Origin: Candidatus Scatonaster coprocaballi
Lineage (GTDB): Bacteria > Bacillota > Clostridia > Saccharofermentanales > Saccharofermentanaceae
DNA: 64,000 nt
Direction of reading: 5' to 3'
Assembly: GCA_018064475.1 (NCBI GenBank)
Contig: JAGHVD010000023.1
Coordinates: 1 to 64,000 of the forward strand
The translations under genes were made by a program, and so were the position numbers. Under the pieces are notes generated by a model, which saw nothing but the letters and a program-made list of their open reading frames with translations, made no database searches and was not told where the DNA came from. Shown here one piece after another: positions 43,458 through 52,122 of this stretch (position 1 is the stretch's first letter; the number at the start of each line of letters is the position of its first letter).

Positions 43458-46452
43458 TCGTTCCGGTTCATCTCGTGTTGCCAATACATCTCGTTCGCAC
43501 GCATCTGCAAAAACGTTCTCGTTAGACCAGATCGATGTTCGAGCGGTCTCCATCCGTTTTGCACTACTACTGCTTCCGGCGCTGGTCGCACTCGTTGCTT
43601 CCACCTTCCTCAAGCAGGACAAAGCGGATTTCTTCAGTTGGTGGGTGATGTTCTACCTTTATGGTTTAGCTGCCTTCCCACTGGTTGCTTATTTTTTCCG
43701 TGGTTTCGTCTCGGCCGGTTACGGTTTCTCCCGTTCACTCGGTATTCTATTAACGACCGGTCCGGTATGGCTGATCTCCTATTTAGGGATATGGAAATCC
43801 TTCAACCGCCCGATGACACTTGTGATGTTCATTCTCCTTCCAATTGTCTGCTGGGGAATTCCAAAGACCCGCCATGCAGCCCTGACCGCGTTATCTGACA
43901 TGTCCAATGTCTACCACATCGTCTTCGAGGAAGCAATCTTCATCGTCATCATGGCGTTCTTCTGTTTCTGTAAGGGTATGTATCCAATGATCAATGGTGA
44001 AGAGAAATTCATGAACTATGCCTTCATGAACTCCATGGTTCGTTACGACGGTCTACCGGCCAAGGATCCATGGCTCGCCGGCCACTCCATCAACTACTAC
44101 TACTTTGGCCAGTATGTCTTCTCCTACCTGACCAAGATGATCGGCACCTCACCTGCGATTGCGTATAACCTCTCGATGTGTGCCGCCATCGCGCTGCCTT
44201 TTGCTTCGGCTTTCTCGCTCGGTCAGTTATTTATCGATGCAGTTCGTCAGAAGCGAGACTGCCAAGTCTCCAAGTGGTACCTACCTTTTGCAGGTCTTCT
44301 TTCCGGTGCATGTGTCATCCTCTTCGGTAACTCTCACTCCTTCTTCTACGATGAGCAGAGTTTCGGTAACGGTATGCTTACCTGGGGACTTTGGAAGAAA
44401 CTCGGCATTAACGTCGGAAATATTGGTAATTTCTTCTATCCGAATTCAACCCGATTTATCGGTCATAACCCTGATTTGAAAGCATTGGGCGAGGCCGCCG
44501 TCGGCGACTATACTATTCACGAGTTCCCGTTCTATTCTTATCTCATCGGTGACCTTCACGCCCACGTCGTCAGCATGACCATCGTGTTACTCATTATTGC
44601 GTTCATCTTTGTAGCGGTCTATCGCGCCGAATTCCCGAAGAAGCAATCACTCGAGATGCATCGTTTCAAGAACTTCTCCACTCATGTTGTGGAAGAGATG
44701 AACTACATTTTCCGTCCGGAATTCTTCATCTGTGCATTCTTACTCGGTTTGACACAGATGTGCAACTACTGGGATTTCCTGATCTACTTCGTCTTCTGCG
44801 CCATGGGTATTCTCATCTATCAGACCAGACGTTCCACTTACATGATGACATTCAGTAGTTTCCTGGTATTCATTTTCGAGCTGGGTGGCATTCTGGGTGT
44901 ATATCTGAAGACAAGTAGCAATGTTTTTGCCCACCTGTGTTTACAGATTCTCGTCTTTGTATTGGCTTACGTGCTGACGACATTCTTCCCGTCTGCTTTG
45001 TCAAGGACCGGTCTTACGATGTCCATGCTATTCTGTGTCGCAAGCACCGTTGCGCTCTCTTTCAATTACCACTTTGAAATGATTTCGAATTTTATCGCGC
45101 TGACCGACCGACACTCCTCGCTCTTCCAGTTTTTGATCGTATGGTGCATCCACATTCTGATTCCACTTGCTTTGATCGTTCTGGTCGTCGCGACGCGCCG
45201 CCGCGGATTAAGCCGTGAACTGGCCACCGTCCTTCCGGCGTCCCTGCCACTAGTCAAGCCACAACCTAAGTCTCAACCCAAGACTCCATCCGAGTCTCAG
45301 ACTAAACCGACGCCAGCGTTTGAGCAACCCTCACTCGAGATTCAGAAGCTCGAAGAAGAGGTTGATAGTATGGACGACGATGACGCAGAGGGCATAGATC
45401 CTGACTTGGATGACGGAAATGATTCTCCAGTCGTCAAGCTTGTCAATGTTTCTGAACAAGATAGCATCAAAGAGAAGCCACGTCTTCTGGTCATGCTGAC
45501 CTTATTCTTCCCGATGATGGATTATCTCTTTGCGAAACTTGGCGATACCATGCTCTGCAAATTCTTCAGGAAAAGATCCATTATCGATATCTTCATGGTC
45601 GGTATGTCTTTCGTAGGATTCATGCTCCTTCTGGCGCCGGAGATCATGTATGTCCGTGATATCTATGGTGATGACAACCAGCGTTCAAATACCATGTTTA
45701 AGTTCACGTTTGCCGGCTTCATCATCTTGTCGCTTGTAGTGGCCTACACTGTCTTCCGTTTTATGGCTCATATGACGAAGAACGGCAATCTGTCCTACTG
45801 GGGCTTAACCGTCTCCATCGTAATGTTGATTCTCATTATCACCATCCCAGGACACTATACTCTCCGTTCTCTTGATCAGCGTTCCGGAGAGATCAAGTCC
45901 GAGAACTATAGAGGGCTTGATGGTACCGCATACTTACCTGAATGTGTTCCAAGTAGTTACTCGTTCTATTCTGTCGACAAGCAAAAAGCCGGTGCAATGG
46001 TACCTTATGAAGAAGCAATCGATTGGTTCAATGAGAATGTCGAGGGTTCTGTGAACATCTGTGAAGCATACGGCAACAGTTATACTGAACGTTGCATCGT
46101 CTCTGCCTATACCGGTCTTCCGACGGTTGTCGGCTGGCAGACACACGAATGGCTCTGGCACTTCCAAGGCTGGATCAATCCAGAAAACAACAAATTCGAG
46201 AGTGACCCAAAGAAAGATGTCTGGTCATTGTATCTTTCCCCACGTCACACCGATGTCTCCACTATTTACACAAGTACCAATCTCGCAGAGGTCTCTTCCT
46301 TACTTTCGAAGTATGACATCACCTATGTCGTATGTGGACCAATGGAACTCGACGAATTCGGTCTCATCTACTATCCATGTATTGAGACCATCGGTCAACT
46401 GGTCTTCACTTCCAGTGATGGCAGTCTGAACGTTTACAAAGTCCAGAACTGA
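43429..46452 (+). CDS. DUF2298 (YYY-type) giant membrane protein, GT-C-like
   Basis: 1007 residues starting at GTG 43429, with AAGGAGG 9 bases before, inside the end of the previous gene. Many membrane segments (about 16). Family motifs: WLAGHSINYYYFGQYVFSYL (216-234; the YYY motif), HEFPFYSYLIGDLHAHV (364-380) and NTMFKFTFAGF (754-764). Residues about 590-690 are a Pro/Lys/Gln-rich then strongly acidic cytoplasmic-type insertion that separates two membrane blocks. The C-terminal ~130 residues are an external domain (CEAYGNSYTERCIVSAYTGL). Family (TIGR03662/DUF2298): distant relatives of GT-C glycosyltransferases, role not proven. A long hairpin follows the stop. Confidence 0.88.
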   Translation: MKKNSTSNRNRSGSSRVANTSRSHASAKTFSLDQIDVRAVSIRFALLLLPALVALVASTFLKQDKADFFSWWVMFYLYGLAAFPLVAYFFRGFVSAGYGFSRSLGILLTTGPVWLISYLGIWKSFNRPMTLVMFILLPIVCWGIPKTRHAALTALSDMSNVYHIVFEEAIFIVIMAFFCFCKGMYPMINGEEKFMNYAFMNSMVRYDGLPAKDPWLAGHSINYYYFGQYVFSYLTKMIGTSPAIAYNLSMCAAIALPFASAFSLGQLFIDAVRQKRDCQVSKWYLPFAGLLSGACVILFGNSHSFFYDEQSFGNGMLTWGLWKKLGINVGNIGNFFYPNSTRFIGHNPDLKALGEAAVGDYTIHEFPFYSYLIGDLHAHVVSMTIVLLIIAFIFVAVYRAEFPKKQSLEMHRFKNFSTHVVEEMNYIFRPEFFICAFLLGLTQMCNYWDFLIYFVFCAMGILIYQTRRSTYMMTFSSFLVFIFELGGILGVYLKTSSNVFAHLCLQILVFVLAYVLTTFFPSALSRTGLTMSMLFCVASTVALSFNYHFEMISNFIALTDRHSSLFQFLIVWCIHILIPLALIVLVVATRRRGLSRELATVLPASLPLVKPQPKSQPKTPSESQTKPTPAFEQPSLEIQKLEEEVDSMDDDDAEGIDPDLDDGNDSPVVKLVNVSEQDSIKEKPRLLVMLTLFFPMMDYLFAKLGDTMLCKFFRKRSIIDIFMVGMSFVGFMLLLAPEIMYVRDIYGDDNQRSNTMFKFTFAGFIILSLVVAYTVFRFMAHMTKNGNLSYWGLTVSIVMLILIITIPGHYTLRSLDQRSGEIKSENYRGLDGTAYLPECVPSSYSFYSVDKQKAGAMVPYEEAIDWFNENVEGSVNICEAYGNSYTERCIVSAYTGLPTVVGWQTHEWLWHFQGWINPENNKFESDPKKDVWSLYLSPRHTDVSTIYTSTNLAEVSSLLSKYDITYVVCGPMELDEFGLIYYPCIETIGQLVFTSSDGSLNVYKVQN

Positions 46453-46476
46453 TTCGAAGACTCAACTTTAGCGCAC

Positions 46477-46530
46477 AAAGAAATACCGTTCACCCACTTT
46501 ATTCTCATGTGGTGTGAACGGTATTTCTTT
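46477..46530. terminator. Long bidirectional terminator between DUF2298 gene and nagB
   Basis: Perfect 17-bp stem 46477-46493 / 46514-46530 (core AAATACCGTTCAC), extended by CCAC/GTGG with one bulged base. T-rich arm ends on both strands; between convergent genes. Confidence 0.8.
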
Positions 46531-46589
46531 AACTAAATCAAGTTTAACATTCGAAACAAGGAAACAGTTTACCTGCCCTTGTTTGATGC

Positions 46590-47321
46590 TTACTGGATGT
46601 AACCGATCTCCTGAGCGAGTTTCTTCTCGATGACAACTGTTGCATCACGGTGCATTCTCATGAATGTTGCCGGGCACATTGGATCGATCTTATCGTCCAT
46701 AAGAAGTTTCTTCGCAGCATCCTGCTTGTTGCCGTTGATGATCATCAGAAGTGCCTTGGCACGCATGATGTTACCCATACCCATCGTTACTGCATAACGC
46801 GGAACTTCGTCACGGGATGTGAAGAAACGTGTATTGGCATCGATGGTAGACTCATCAAGTACTTCCTTGTGTGCGCCATCGTAGAGTACGTGCTGTGGCT
46901 CGTTGAAACCAAGGTGACCATCCGGACCTACACCCAGAACCTGGATCTCAATATCAGCCTTGTCCAGAACTTCATTGAACTCCTTGAGGTTTGCATCTAC
47001 ATCACCGATACCCTTGGCCACATATGTGTTAGCCTTATCGATATTGATGTGATCGAAAAGATTGCTATCCATGAAATAGCGGTAGCTCTGATTGTGTGTC
47101 GGCTCAAGACCTACATACTCATCAAGGTTTACGGTGTGGATCTTCGAGAAGTCCAGACCCTCTTCCTTGCAACGACGGGACAGTTCCTGATACATGCCAA
47201 CCGGGCTGCTGCCTGTTGCCAATCCCAATGTGCAAGTCGGATTCTCACGGACGATCTTCTCCATGATATCTGCCGCTTTCTTGCTGGCTTCCTGATAATT
47301 CTCTGCAATAATGACTTTCAT
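46590..47321 (-). CDS. nagB: Glucosamine-6-phosphate deaminase
   Basis: 243 residues from the ATG at 47321 (AAGGAGG 6 bases upstream). Family motifs: LGLATGSSPVGMYQEL, TVNLDEYVGLEPTHNQSYRYFM (catalytic Asp/Glu region), GVGPDGHLGFNEP and the late TMGMGNIMRAKALLMIINGN. Role: converts glucosamine 6-phosphate to fructose 6-phosphate and ammonia, opposite in direction to GlmS. Third gene of glmM-LbH-nagB, so synthesis and breakdown enzymes of amino sugars are in one operon. Confidence 0.96.
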   Translation of the reverse strand: MKVIIAENYQEASKKAADIMEKIVRENPTCTLGLATGSSPVGMYQELSRRCKEEGLDFSKIHTVNLDEYVGLEPTHNQSYRYFMDSNLFDHINIDKANTYVAKGIGDVDANLKEFNEVLDKADIEIQVLGVGPDGHLGFNEPQHVLYDGAHKEVLDESTIDANTRFFTSRDEVPRYAVTMGMGNIMRAKALLMIINGNKQDAAKKLLMDDKIDPMCPATFMRMHRDATVVIEKKLAQEIGYIQ

Positions 47322-47350
47322 AAATACCTCCTTGTTGGACATGAAATCAT

Positions 47351-48019
47351 TTATTTCTTCTTGATAACGATATTGCCTTGATCTTTATAAATGCTGTTCG
47401 CAGGAATCACGCCACGTACGCAGGATGTCGGATAGACATTACTGTCTCTTCCGATTACCGTACCTGGATTGAGAACACTGTTACAACCAACTTCTACGCG
47501 GTCACCGAGCATTGCACCGACCTTCTTACGTCCGGTCTCGATCTGTTCGTCACCGTTCTTAATGACAACAGGGAGTTTATCGCTCTTCACGTTACTGGTG
47601 ATAGAACCTGCTCCCATGTGGGACTTATAACCCAGAATGGAGTCGCCTACGTAATTATAGTGAGGAACCTGTACGTTGTTAAAGAGTACCACGTTCTTCA
47701 ATTCTGTGGAATTACCCACGACACAATTCTCGCCGACCAATGCGCTACCGCGAACGAAAGCACACTGACGAACCTCTGTATTGTGACCGATGATGCAAGG
47801 GCCACCGATATAAGCTGTGGCAAATACCTTTGCATCTTTGGCGATCCATACATCTTCAGATGGATGATCGAATTCATCTTCCGGGAGGGACTTACCAATT
47901 TCAAGAATCAGATCAGAAATACCGGCAAGCGCTTCCCATGGATATGTAAATTTCCCAAGATACTCCGCAACCTGCGGATAAGTCTGTGTCAAATCATAAA
48001 GGTCATTAATTGTATACAT
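47351..48019 (-). CDS. Left-handed beta-helix nucleotidyl/acyltransferase-like protein (GlmU C-terminal type)
   Basis: 222 residues. After an N-terminal helical part (1-50), hexapeptide repeats form a left-handed beta-helix: VWIAKDAKVFATAYIGGPCIIGHNTEVRQCAFVRGSALVG in runs, and VGAMLGDRVEVGCNSVLNPGTVIGRDSNVYP. It resembles the acetyltransferase half of GlmU and related sugar-nucleotide enzymes but has no pyrophosphorylase domain. Between glmM and nagB, with a 2-base gap after glmM and GAGGTG as ribosome site. A glucosamine-1-phosphate acetyltransferase role in the UDP-GlcNAc pathway would fit; not certain. Confidence 0.82.
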   Translation of the reverse strand: MYTINDLYDLTQTYPQVAEYLGKFTYPWEALAGISDLILEIGKSLPEDEFDHPSEDVWIAKDAKVFATAYIGGPCIIGHNTEVRQCAFVRGSALVGENCVVGNSTELKNVVLFNNVQVPHYNYVGDSILGYKSHMGAGSITSNVKSDKLPVVIKNGDEQIETGRKKVGAMLGDRVEVGCNSVLNPGTVIGRDSNVYPTSCVRGVIPANSIYKDQGNIVIKKK

Positions 48020-48021
48020 GA

Positions 48022-49398
48022 TTACTTTTTCACCTCAACCAAGTGACCACTCTTATCCATTGCATCGATAATTGCATTCACCTGTTTCTCACACTCTTCA
48101 ATTGAACCAGCCTCTGACATTACGCGGAGCAACGGTTCTGTACCGCTCTTACGGAGAAGAACACGTCCATTGTCGCCAAGTTCCTTGGTGCAAGCCTCAA
48201 CCTGAGCCTGTACAGCCGGATCGTTCAGTGTTCCGTCTTTATCGTCAACAATAACATTCTTCAGTACCTGCGGATACTTGGTCATACCAGATGCCAGTAC
48301 AGAAAGTGGGAGGTTGGTCGCAAGGACAACTTCCATCAGCATAACTGCAGTGATCAGACCATCACCGGTGTGTGCAAACTTACGGAAAATAACATGTCCA
48401 GACTGTTCACCGCCAATCATGTGACCATTCTCTTTCATGTTCTCATATACGAAACGGTCACCGACTGCCGTCTTCTCGTAGTTAATGCCAGCCTCATCCA
48501 GAGCCTTATAAAGGCCGAAGTTGGACATGACGGTCGTTACTACTGTATTATTGTTCAACTGATCTTTGGACTTCCAATACTTTGCGCAGATGTACATGAT
48601 CATGTCACCGTCGATTACGTTACCCAGTTCATCGACAGCCAAACAACGGTCTGCATCACCGTCAAATGCAAAGCCCAAGTCAAGTTTATTCTCTACTACG
48701 AATTTCTGAAGTCCCTCAATATGAGTGGAGCCACAACCGGTGTTGATATTTACACCATCCGGTGCATCGTTGATGACATAAGTCTTCGCACCAAGTGCAT
48801 CAAATACGGAACGACCGATCATCCAAGAACTGCCGTTTGCACAGTCCAGACCAATCTTATGTTTCTCATAGGATTTCGTGGCCAAGCCAATAATGTAGCC
48901 AATGTAACGGTTTCTTCCAGAGTAGTAATCAATGGTCTTACCGATCTTATCTTCACATGCGAAAGGAATCTCTTCCATCTCTCCGTCGATATACTTCTCA
49001 ATCTCGTCCTGAAGTGCATCATCCATCTTCTCGCCGACTTCATTCATCAGCTTGATACCGTTATCGTAATAGGGGTTGTGGCTTGCAGAGATCATTACAC
49101 CACAATCGAAATCCTCTGTACGTGTGATGTAGCTCACACAAGGAGTGGTTGTAACATGCAGTAAGTACGCATCTGCACCAGAAGCTGCAATACCGGAAGC
49201 CAGTGCATTCTCAAACATATAAGAAGAACGGCGCGTGTCTTTACCGATTACAATTTTTGCTGCGGTCTTACCGCCTTCTTCGAGATGCTTCTTGGAATAA
49301 TACCAGCCGAGAAAACGACCTGTCTTAAAAGCGTGTTCTGCAGTCAGGACTACGCCGGCCTTACCACGGAAACCATCCGTGCCAAAATACTTGCCCAT
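48022..49398 (-). CDS. glmM: Phosphoglucosamine mutase
   Basis: 458 residues: MGKYFGTDGFRGKAG start, phosphoserine loop GVMISASHNPYYDNGIKL, Mg-binding FAFDGDADRCLAVDE, sugar-binding GGEQSGHVIFRKFAHTGDGLITA and phosphate-binding RKSGTEPLLRVMSE. Role: glucosamine 6-phosphate to glucosamine 1-phosphate, toward UDP-GlcNAc for the cell wall. Heads the glmM-LbH-nagB operon; GGGGAGA before the ATG. Not preceded by cdaA/cdaR, which often accompany glmM in Firmicutes. Confidence 0.97.
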   Translation of the reverse strand: MGKYFGTDGFRGKAGVVLTAEHAFKTGRFLGWYYSKKHLEEGGKTAAKIVIGKDTRRSSYMFENALASGIAASGADAYLLHVTTTPCVSYITRTEDFDCGVMISASHNPYYDNGIKLMNEVGEKMDDALQDEIEKYIDGEMEEIPFACEDKIGKTIDYYSGRNRYIGYIIGLATKSYEKHKIGLDCANGSSWMIGRSVFDALGAKTYVINDAPDGVNINTGCGSTHIEGLQKFVVENKLDLGFAFDGDADRCLAVDELGNVIDGDMIMYICAKYWKSKDQLNNNTVVTTVMSNFGLYKALDEAGINYEKTAVGDRFVYENMKENGHMIGGEQSGHVIFRKFAHTGDGLITAVMLMEVVLATNLPLSVLASGMTKYPQVLKNVIVDDKDGTLNDPAVQAQVEACTKELGDNGRVLLRKSGTEPLLRVMSEAGSIEECEKQVNAIIDAMDKSGHLVEVKK

Positions 49399-49439
49399 AA
49401 AAAAATCTCCCCATGGTTCAGTTTCACTTTTATGCGTAA

Positions 49440-49468
49440 ATTTTACACTTTGTGCTACATGATGAAAA
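49440..49468 (-). promoter_or_regulatory. Predicted promoter of glmM-LbH-nagB
   Basis: Minus strand TTTTCA (49463-49468), 17 bases, TAAAAT (49440-49445). Confidence 0.5.
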
Positions 49469-49557
49469 TACTATTTCTTGCTTTTTTCTTTGCGATTTTG
49501 TATTTTCTTGCAGGTGCACTAGCAAATTGCCTAAACCTGAAGTGATTTTCATTTGTT

Positions 49558-50058
49558 TTAATGTGCAATACGAGGCGTCGTAGGACGATGATGTGTTACA
49601 CCGCAGTTTACTTTGACACCACGTTGCAGGTCGCGTTCATATGCTTTGATCTCTTTTCCACAAGAACACTTGCACAACCACTGAAGGTTTTTTCCACTCT
49701 TAATGCCGGTCATCTTGACGGCCGTCAGTTCGCCGAATACCTGTCCGGTGATGTCCGCCATTGCCGTCGCACACTGACGCGATTCGCCGGAGAAATCCTC
49801 TTCCTTGAGCACACGTCTGGTCACGTCACGATATGGACATTTCTCATCGAAGCAGTTGCTGATTTCCGTATGCAACAAACGATGTGAAGTAATCTTGATT
49901 GTATTTCCGCAGTCGCAACGGCAGATCCAGATGACCTTGCCATTGAAACGTTCTGCAGTCTCTTCGATCGCCACCAAGTGGCCAAATCTTTCGTCTTTGA
50001 TATCTTTAACTTTACGTCCGCGGCTCTCCGCTTTTTTTGTTTTGACATTTGAGGGCAT
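49558..50058 (-). CDS. Small Cys-rich protein with two CxCG modules
   Basis: 166 residues from the ATG at 50058; the frame is open to a possible start at 50115, but that lies close to the likely transcript start. Basic N-terminus (VKTKKAESRGRKVKD), then two copies of one pattern: FGHLVAIEETAERFNGKVIWICRCDCG (25-51) and FGELTAVKMTGIKSGKNLQWLCKCSCG (108-134), each with a CxCxC(G) knuckle and later single Cys (CPYRD, NCGVTHH). These modules are common in phage/AP2-associated DNA-binding proteins and probably bind zinc. No recombinase or phage gene is near. Function unknown; could be a remnant of mobile DNA. Confidence 0.68.
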   Translation of the reverse strand: MPSNVKTKKAESRGRKVKDIKDERFGHLVAIEETAERFNGKVIWICRCDCGNTIKITSHRLLHTEISNCFDEKCPYRDVTRRVLKEEDFSGESRQCATAMADITGQVFGELTAVKMTGIKSGKNLQWLCKCSCGKEIKAYERDLQRGVKVNCGVTHHRPTTPRIAH

Positions 50059-50160
50059 GCGTATATTTGCCTTCCTTGTGGTAATATTCGGGCATAAAAG
50101 TCCGTAGGAATACATTTATTCTACCAAAATAATCGTCAACCTCAAGATAAAGATTCTTGA

Positions 50161-52122
50161 TTATTCGAGTTCGAAAGCGCCGGTATAGAGTTGGTAATAT
50201 TTACCCTTTTCAGCAATGAGAGAATCGTGGTCACCACGTTCGATAATGTGGCCGTTCTCCAATACCATAATTGCCTGGCTGTTCTTAACGGTAGAGAGTC
50301 TGTGCGCAATTACAAACACAGTACGTCCCTCCATCAGAGCATCCATACCACGCTGTACGATAGACTCCGTACGGGTATCGATGGAACTTGTCGCCTCATC
50401 AAGGATCATGACCGGTGGATCTGCAACCGCGGCACGGGCAATCGCAATCAACTGGCGCTGGCCCTGAGACAGTTCTGAACCGTTTGCGGTCAACTCTGTG
50501 TCGTAGCCATTCGGCAACTTGCTGATAAAGTCGTGTGCATTGGCAAGCTTTGCAGCTGCAATACACTCTTCATCGGTTGCACCGAGATTACCGTAGCGGA
50601 TATTTTCCATAACCGAACCTGTAAAGAGGTTGGTATCCTGAAGAACAATACCTAATGAGTGACGCAGATCAGCTTTCTTGATCTTATTGATGTTGATATC
50701 GTCGTAACGGATCTTGCCATCTGCAATATCGTAGAAGCGGTTGATCAGATTGGTGATGGTGGTCTTTCCGGCACCGGTTGCACCAACGAAAGCGATCTTC
50801 TGACCAGGCTTCGCATAGAGGGAGATATCGTAGAGTACCTGTTTCTCACCATCGTAGCTAAAGTCTACTTCAGCCATACGTACGTCTCCACACACTTCCT
50901 TGTATGTAAGTGTTCCATCTCCGTGCGGATGCTTCCACGCCCATACGTAAGAAGTCTTCCCATCCGACATCTTTCCGCCGTGTGCACGTTTGAAAGAGAT
51001 TGCCTCTTCATCCGGCACCTCGATCAACTGACCACCTTCTGCGCGGCAGTAAACCAGTGTGACATAACCATTATCATCTTCCGGCTTCTCATCCATGAGC
51101 TTGAAGATACGGCCTGCACCAGCCATCGCCATAATGATGGCATTCATCTGCTGGGACACCTGGGAAACAGGCATAACAAATGCTTTGGTCAGTTGCAGGA
51201 AGGATGCGATCGCACCGATCGTGATGGCATTGACGCCACACTCAATGGCCAAGAAACCACCTACAAATGCAACCAATACATAGAGAACATTACCGATGTT
51301 GCCCATGATCGGCATCAGAATATTCGCGAAAATATTCGCTGATGTCGCATTTGCGCAGAGTTCTTCATTCTTCTTGTCGAATGTATCTTTGGCACGCGAC
51401 TCGTATGTAAATACTTTAACGACTTTCTGTCCATCGACCATCTCTTCGATGTAGCCGTTTACATCACCAAGTGAAGCCTGCTGCTTCACGAAGTACTTCG
51501 CACTCTTGCCGCCGATCGTACCCATTACAGCAATCATGCTCACCGTACCGATCAGTACAAGAATCGTCAGTTGCCAACTGGTGACGATCATACCGACTAG
51601 TGTTGCAACAATGGAAATAGCAGAAGAAACCATGGACGGGATACTCTGTGAGATCATCTGACGGAGCGTATCGACATCGTTGGTGTAGTGGCTCATGATA
51701 TCGCCATGCGCATGTGTGTCGAAGTAGGAGATTGGCAATGTCTGCATGTGTTTGAACATATCATCACGAACATTTTGCAGTACATTATTGGAGATGATCA
51801 CCATAATCTGTCCTTGGAGCAGGTTCGCCAGAACGCCGCAGAAGAACAGACAAGCAACCATTCGGATCCAGGACAAAAGTCCTGAGAAATCCTTGTCGCC
51901 GGAAACCAGAAGCGGTTCGATATAGTCGTCGATCAGGTTACGGATAAACATATTACCCAGCACAGAGGTTACAGATGCGACCACGATGCAGATAAATACG
52001 AGGCCCAGCATTGCCTTATTCTTACCGGTCAGGTATGAGAGCAGTCTTTTAATCAAATCTTTGGAAATCGGGCTTTTCTTTAAGTCCTCCCGATTCATCG
52101 GACGTCCTCCTCTTGGTGGCAT
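50161..52122 (-). CDS. ABC exporter half-transporter, fused membrane and ATPase domains
   Basis: 653 residues starting at ATG 52122, which overlaps the previous stop (TAATG), with GGGAGG upstream. Six-helix exporter membrane domain (about 35-330) and ATPase: Walker A GATGAGKTTITNLI, signature LSQGQRQLIAIARA, Walker B VMILDEATSSID, H-loop VIAHRLST. Between them is an insertion of about 50 residues (EEAISFKRAHGGKMSDGKTS then YVWAWKHPHGDGTL), larger than in most relatives. It forms a heterodimer with the upstream gene product; such pairs under MarR control usually export drugs or peptides. Substrate unknown. Confidence 0.93.
   Translation of the reverse strand: MPPRGGRPMNREDLKKSPISKDLIKRLLSYLTGKNKAMLGLVFICIVVASVTSVLGNMFIRNLIDDYIEPLLVSGDKDFSGLLSWIRMVACLFFCGVLANLLQGQIMVIISNNVLQNVRDDMFKHMQTLPISYFDTHAHGDIMSHYTNDVDTLRQMISQSIPSMVSSAISIVATLVGMIVTSWQLTILVLIGTVSMIAVMGTIGGKSAKYFVKQQASLGDVNGYIEEMVDGQKVVKVFTYESRAKDTFDKKNEELCANATSANIFANILMPIMGNIGNVLYVLVAFVGGFLAIECGVNAITIGAIASFLQLTKAFVMPVSQVSQQMNAIIMAMAGAGRIFKLMDEKPEDDNGYVTLVYCRAEGGQLIEVPDEEAISFKRAHGGKMSDGKTSYVWAWKHPHGDGTLTYKEVCGDVRMAEVDFSYDGEKQVLYDISLYAKPGQKIAFVGATGAGKTTITNLINRFYDIADGKIRYDDININKIKKADLRHSLGIVLQDTNLFTGSVMENIRYGNLGATDEECIAAAKLANAHDFISKLPNGYDTELTANGSELSQGQRQLIAIARAAVADPPVMILDEATSSIDTRTESIVQRGMDALMEGRTVFVIAHRLSTVKNSQAIMVLENGHIIERGDHDSLIAEKGKYYQLYTGAFELE

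Noticed and set aside
49399-49557. glmS-type ribozyme or other sugar riboswitch before the glmM operon
   Set aside because: Region is short, AT-rich, without the conserved core; only a promoter is visible.
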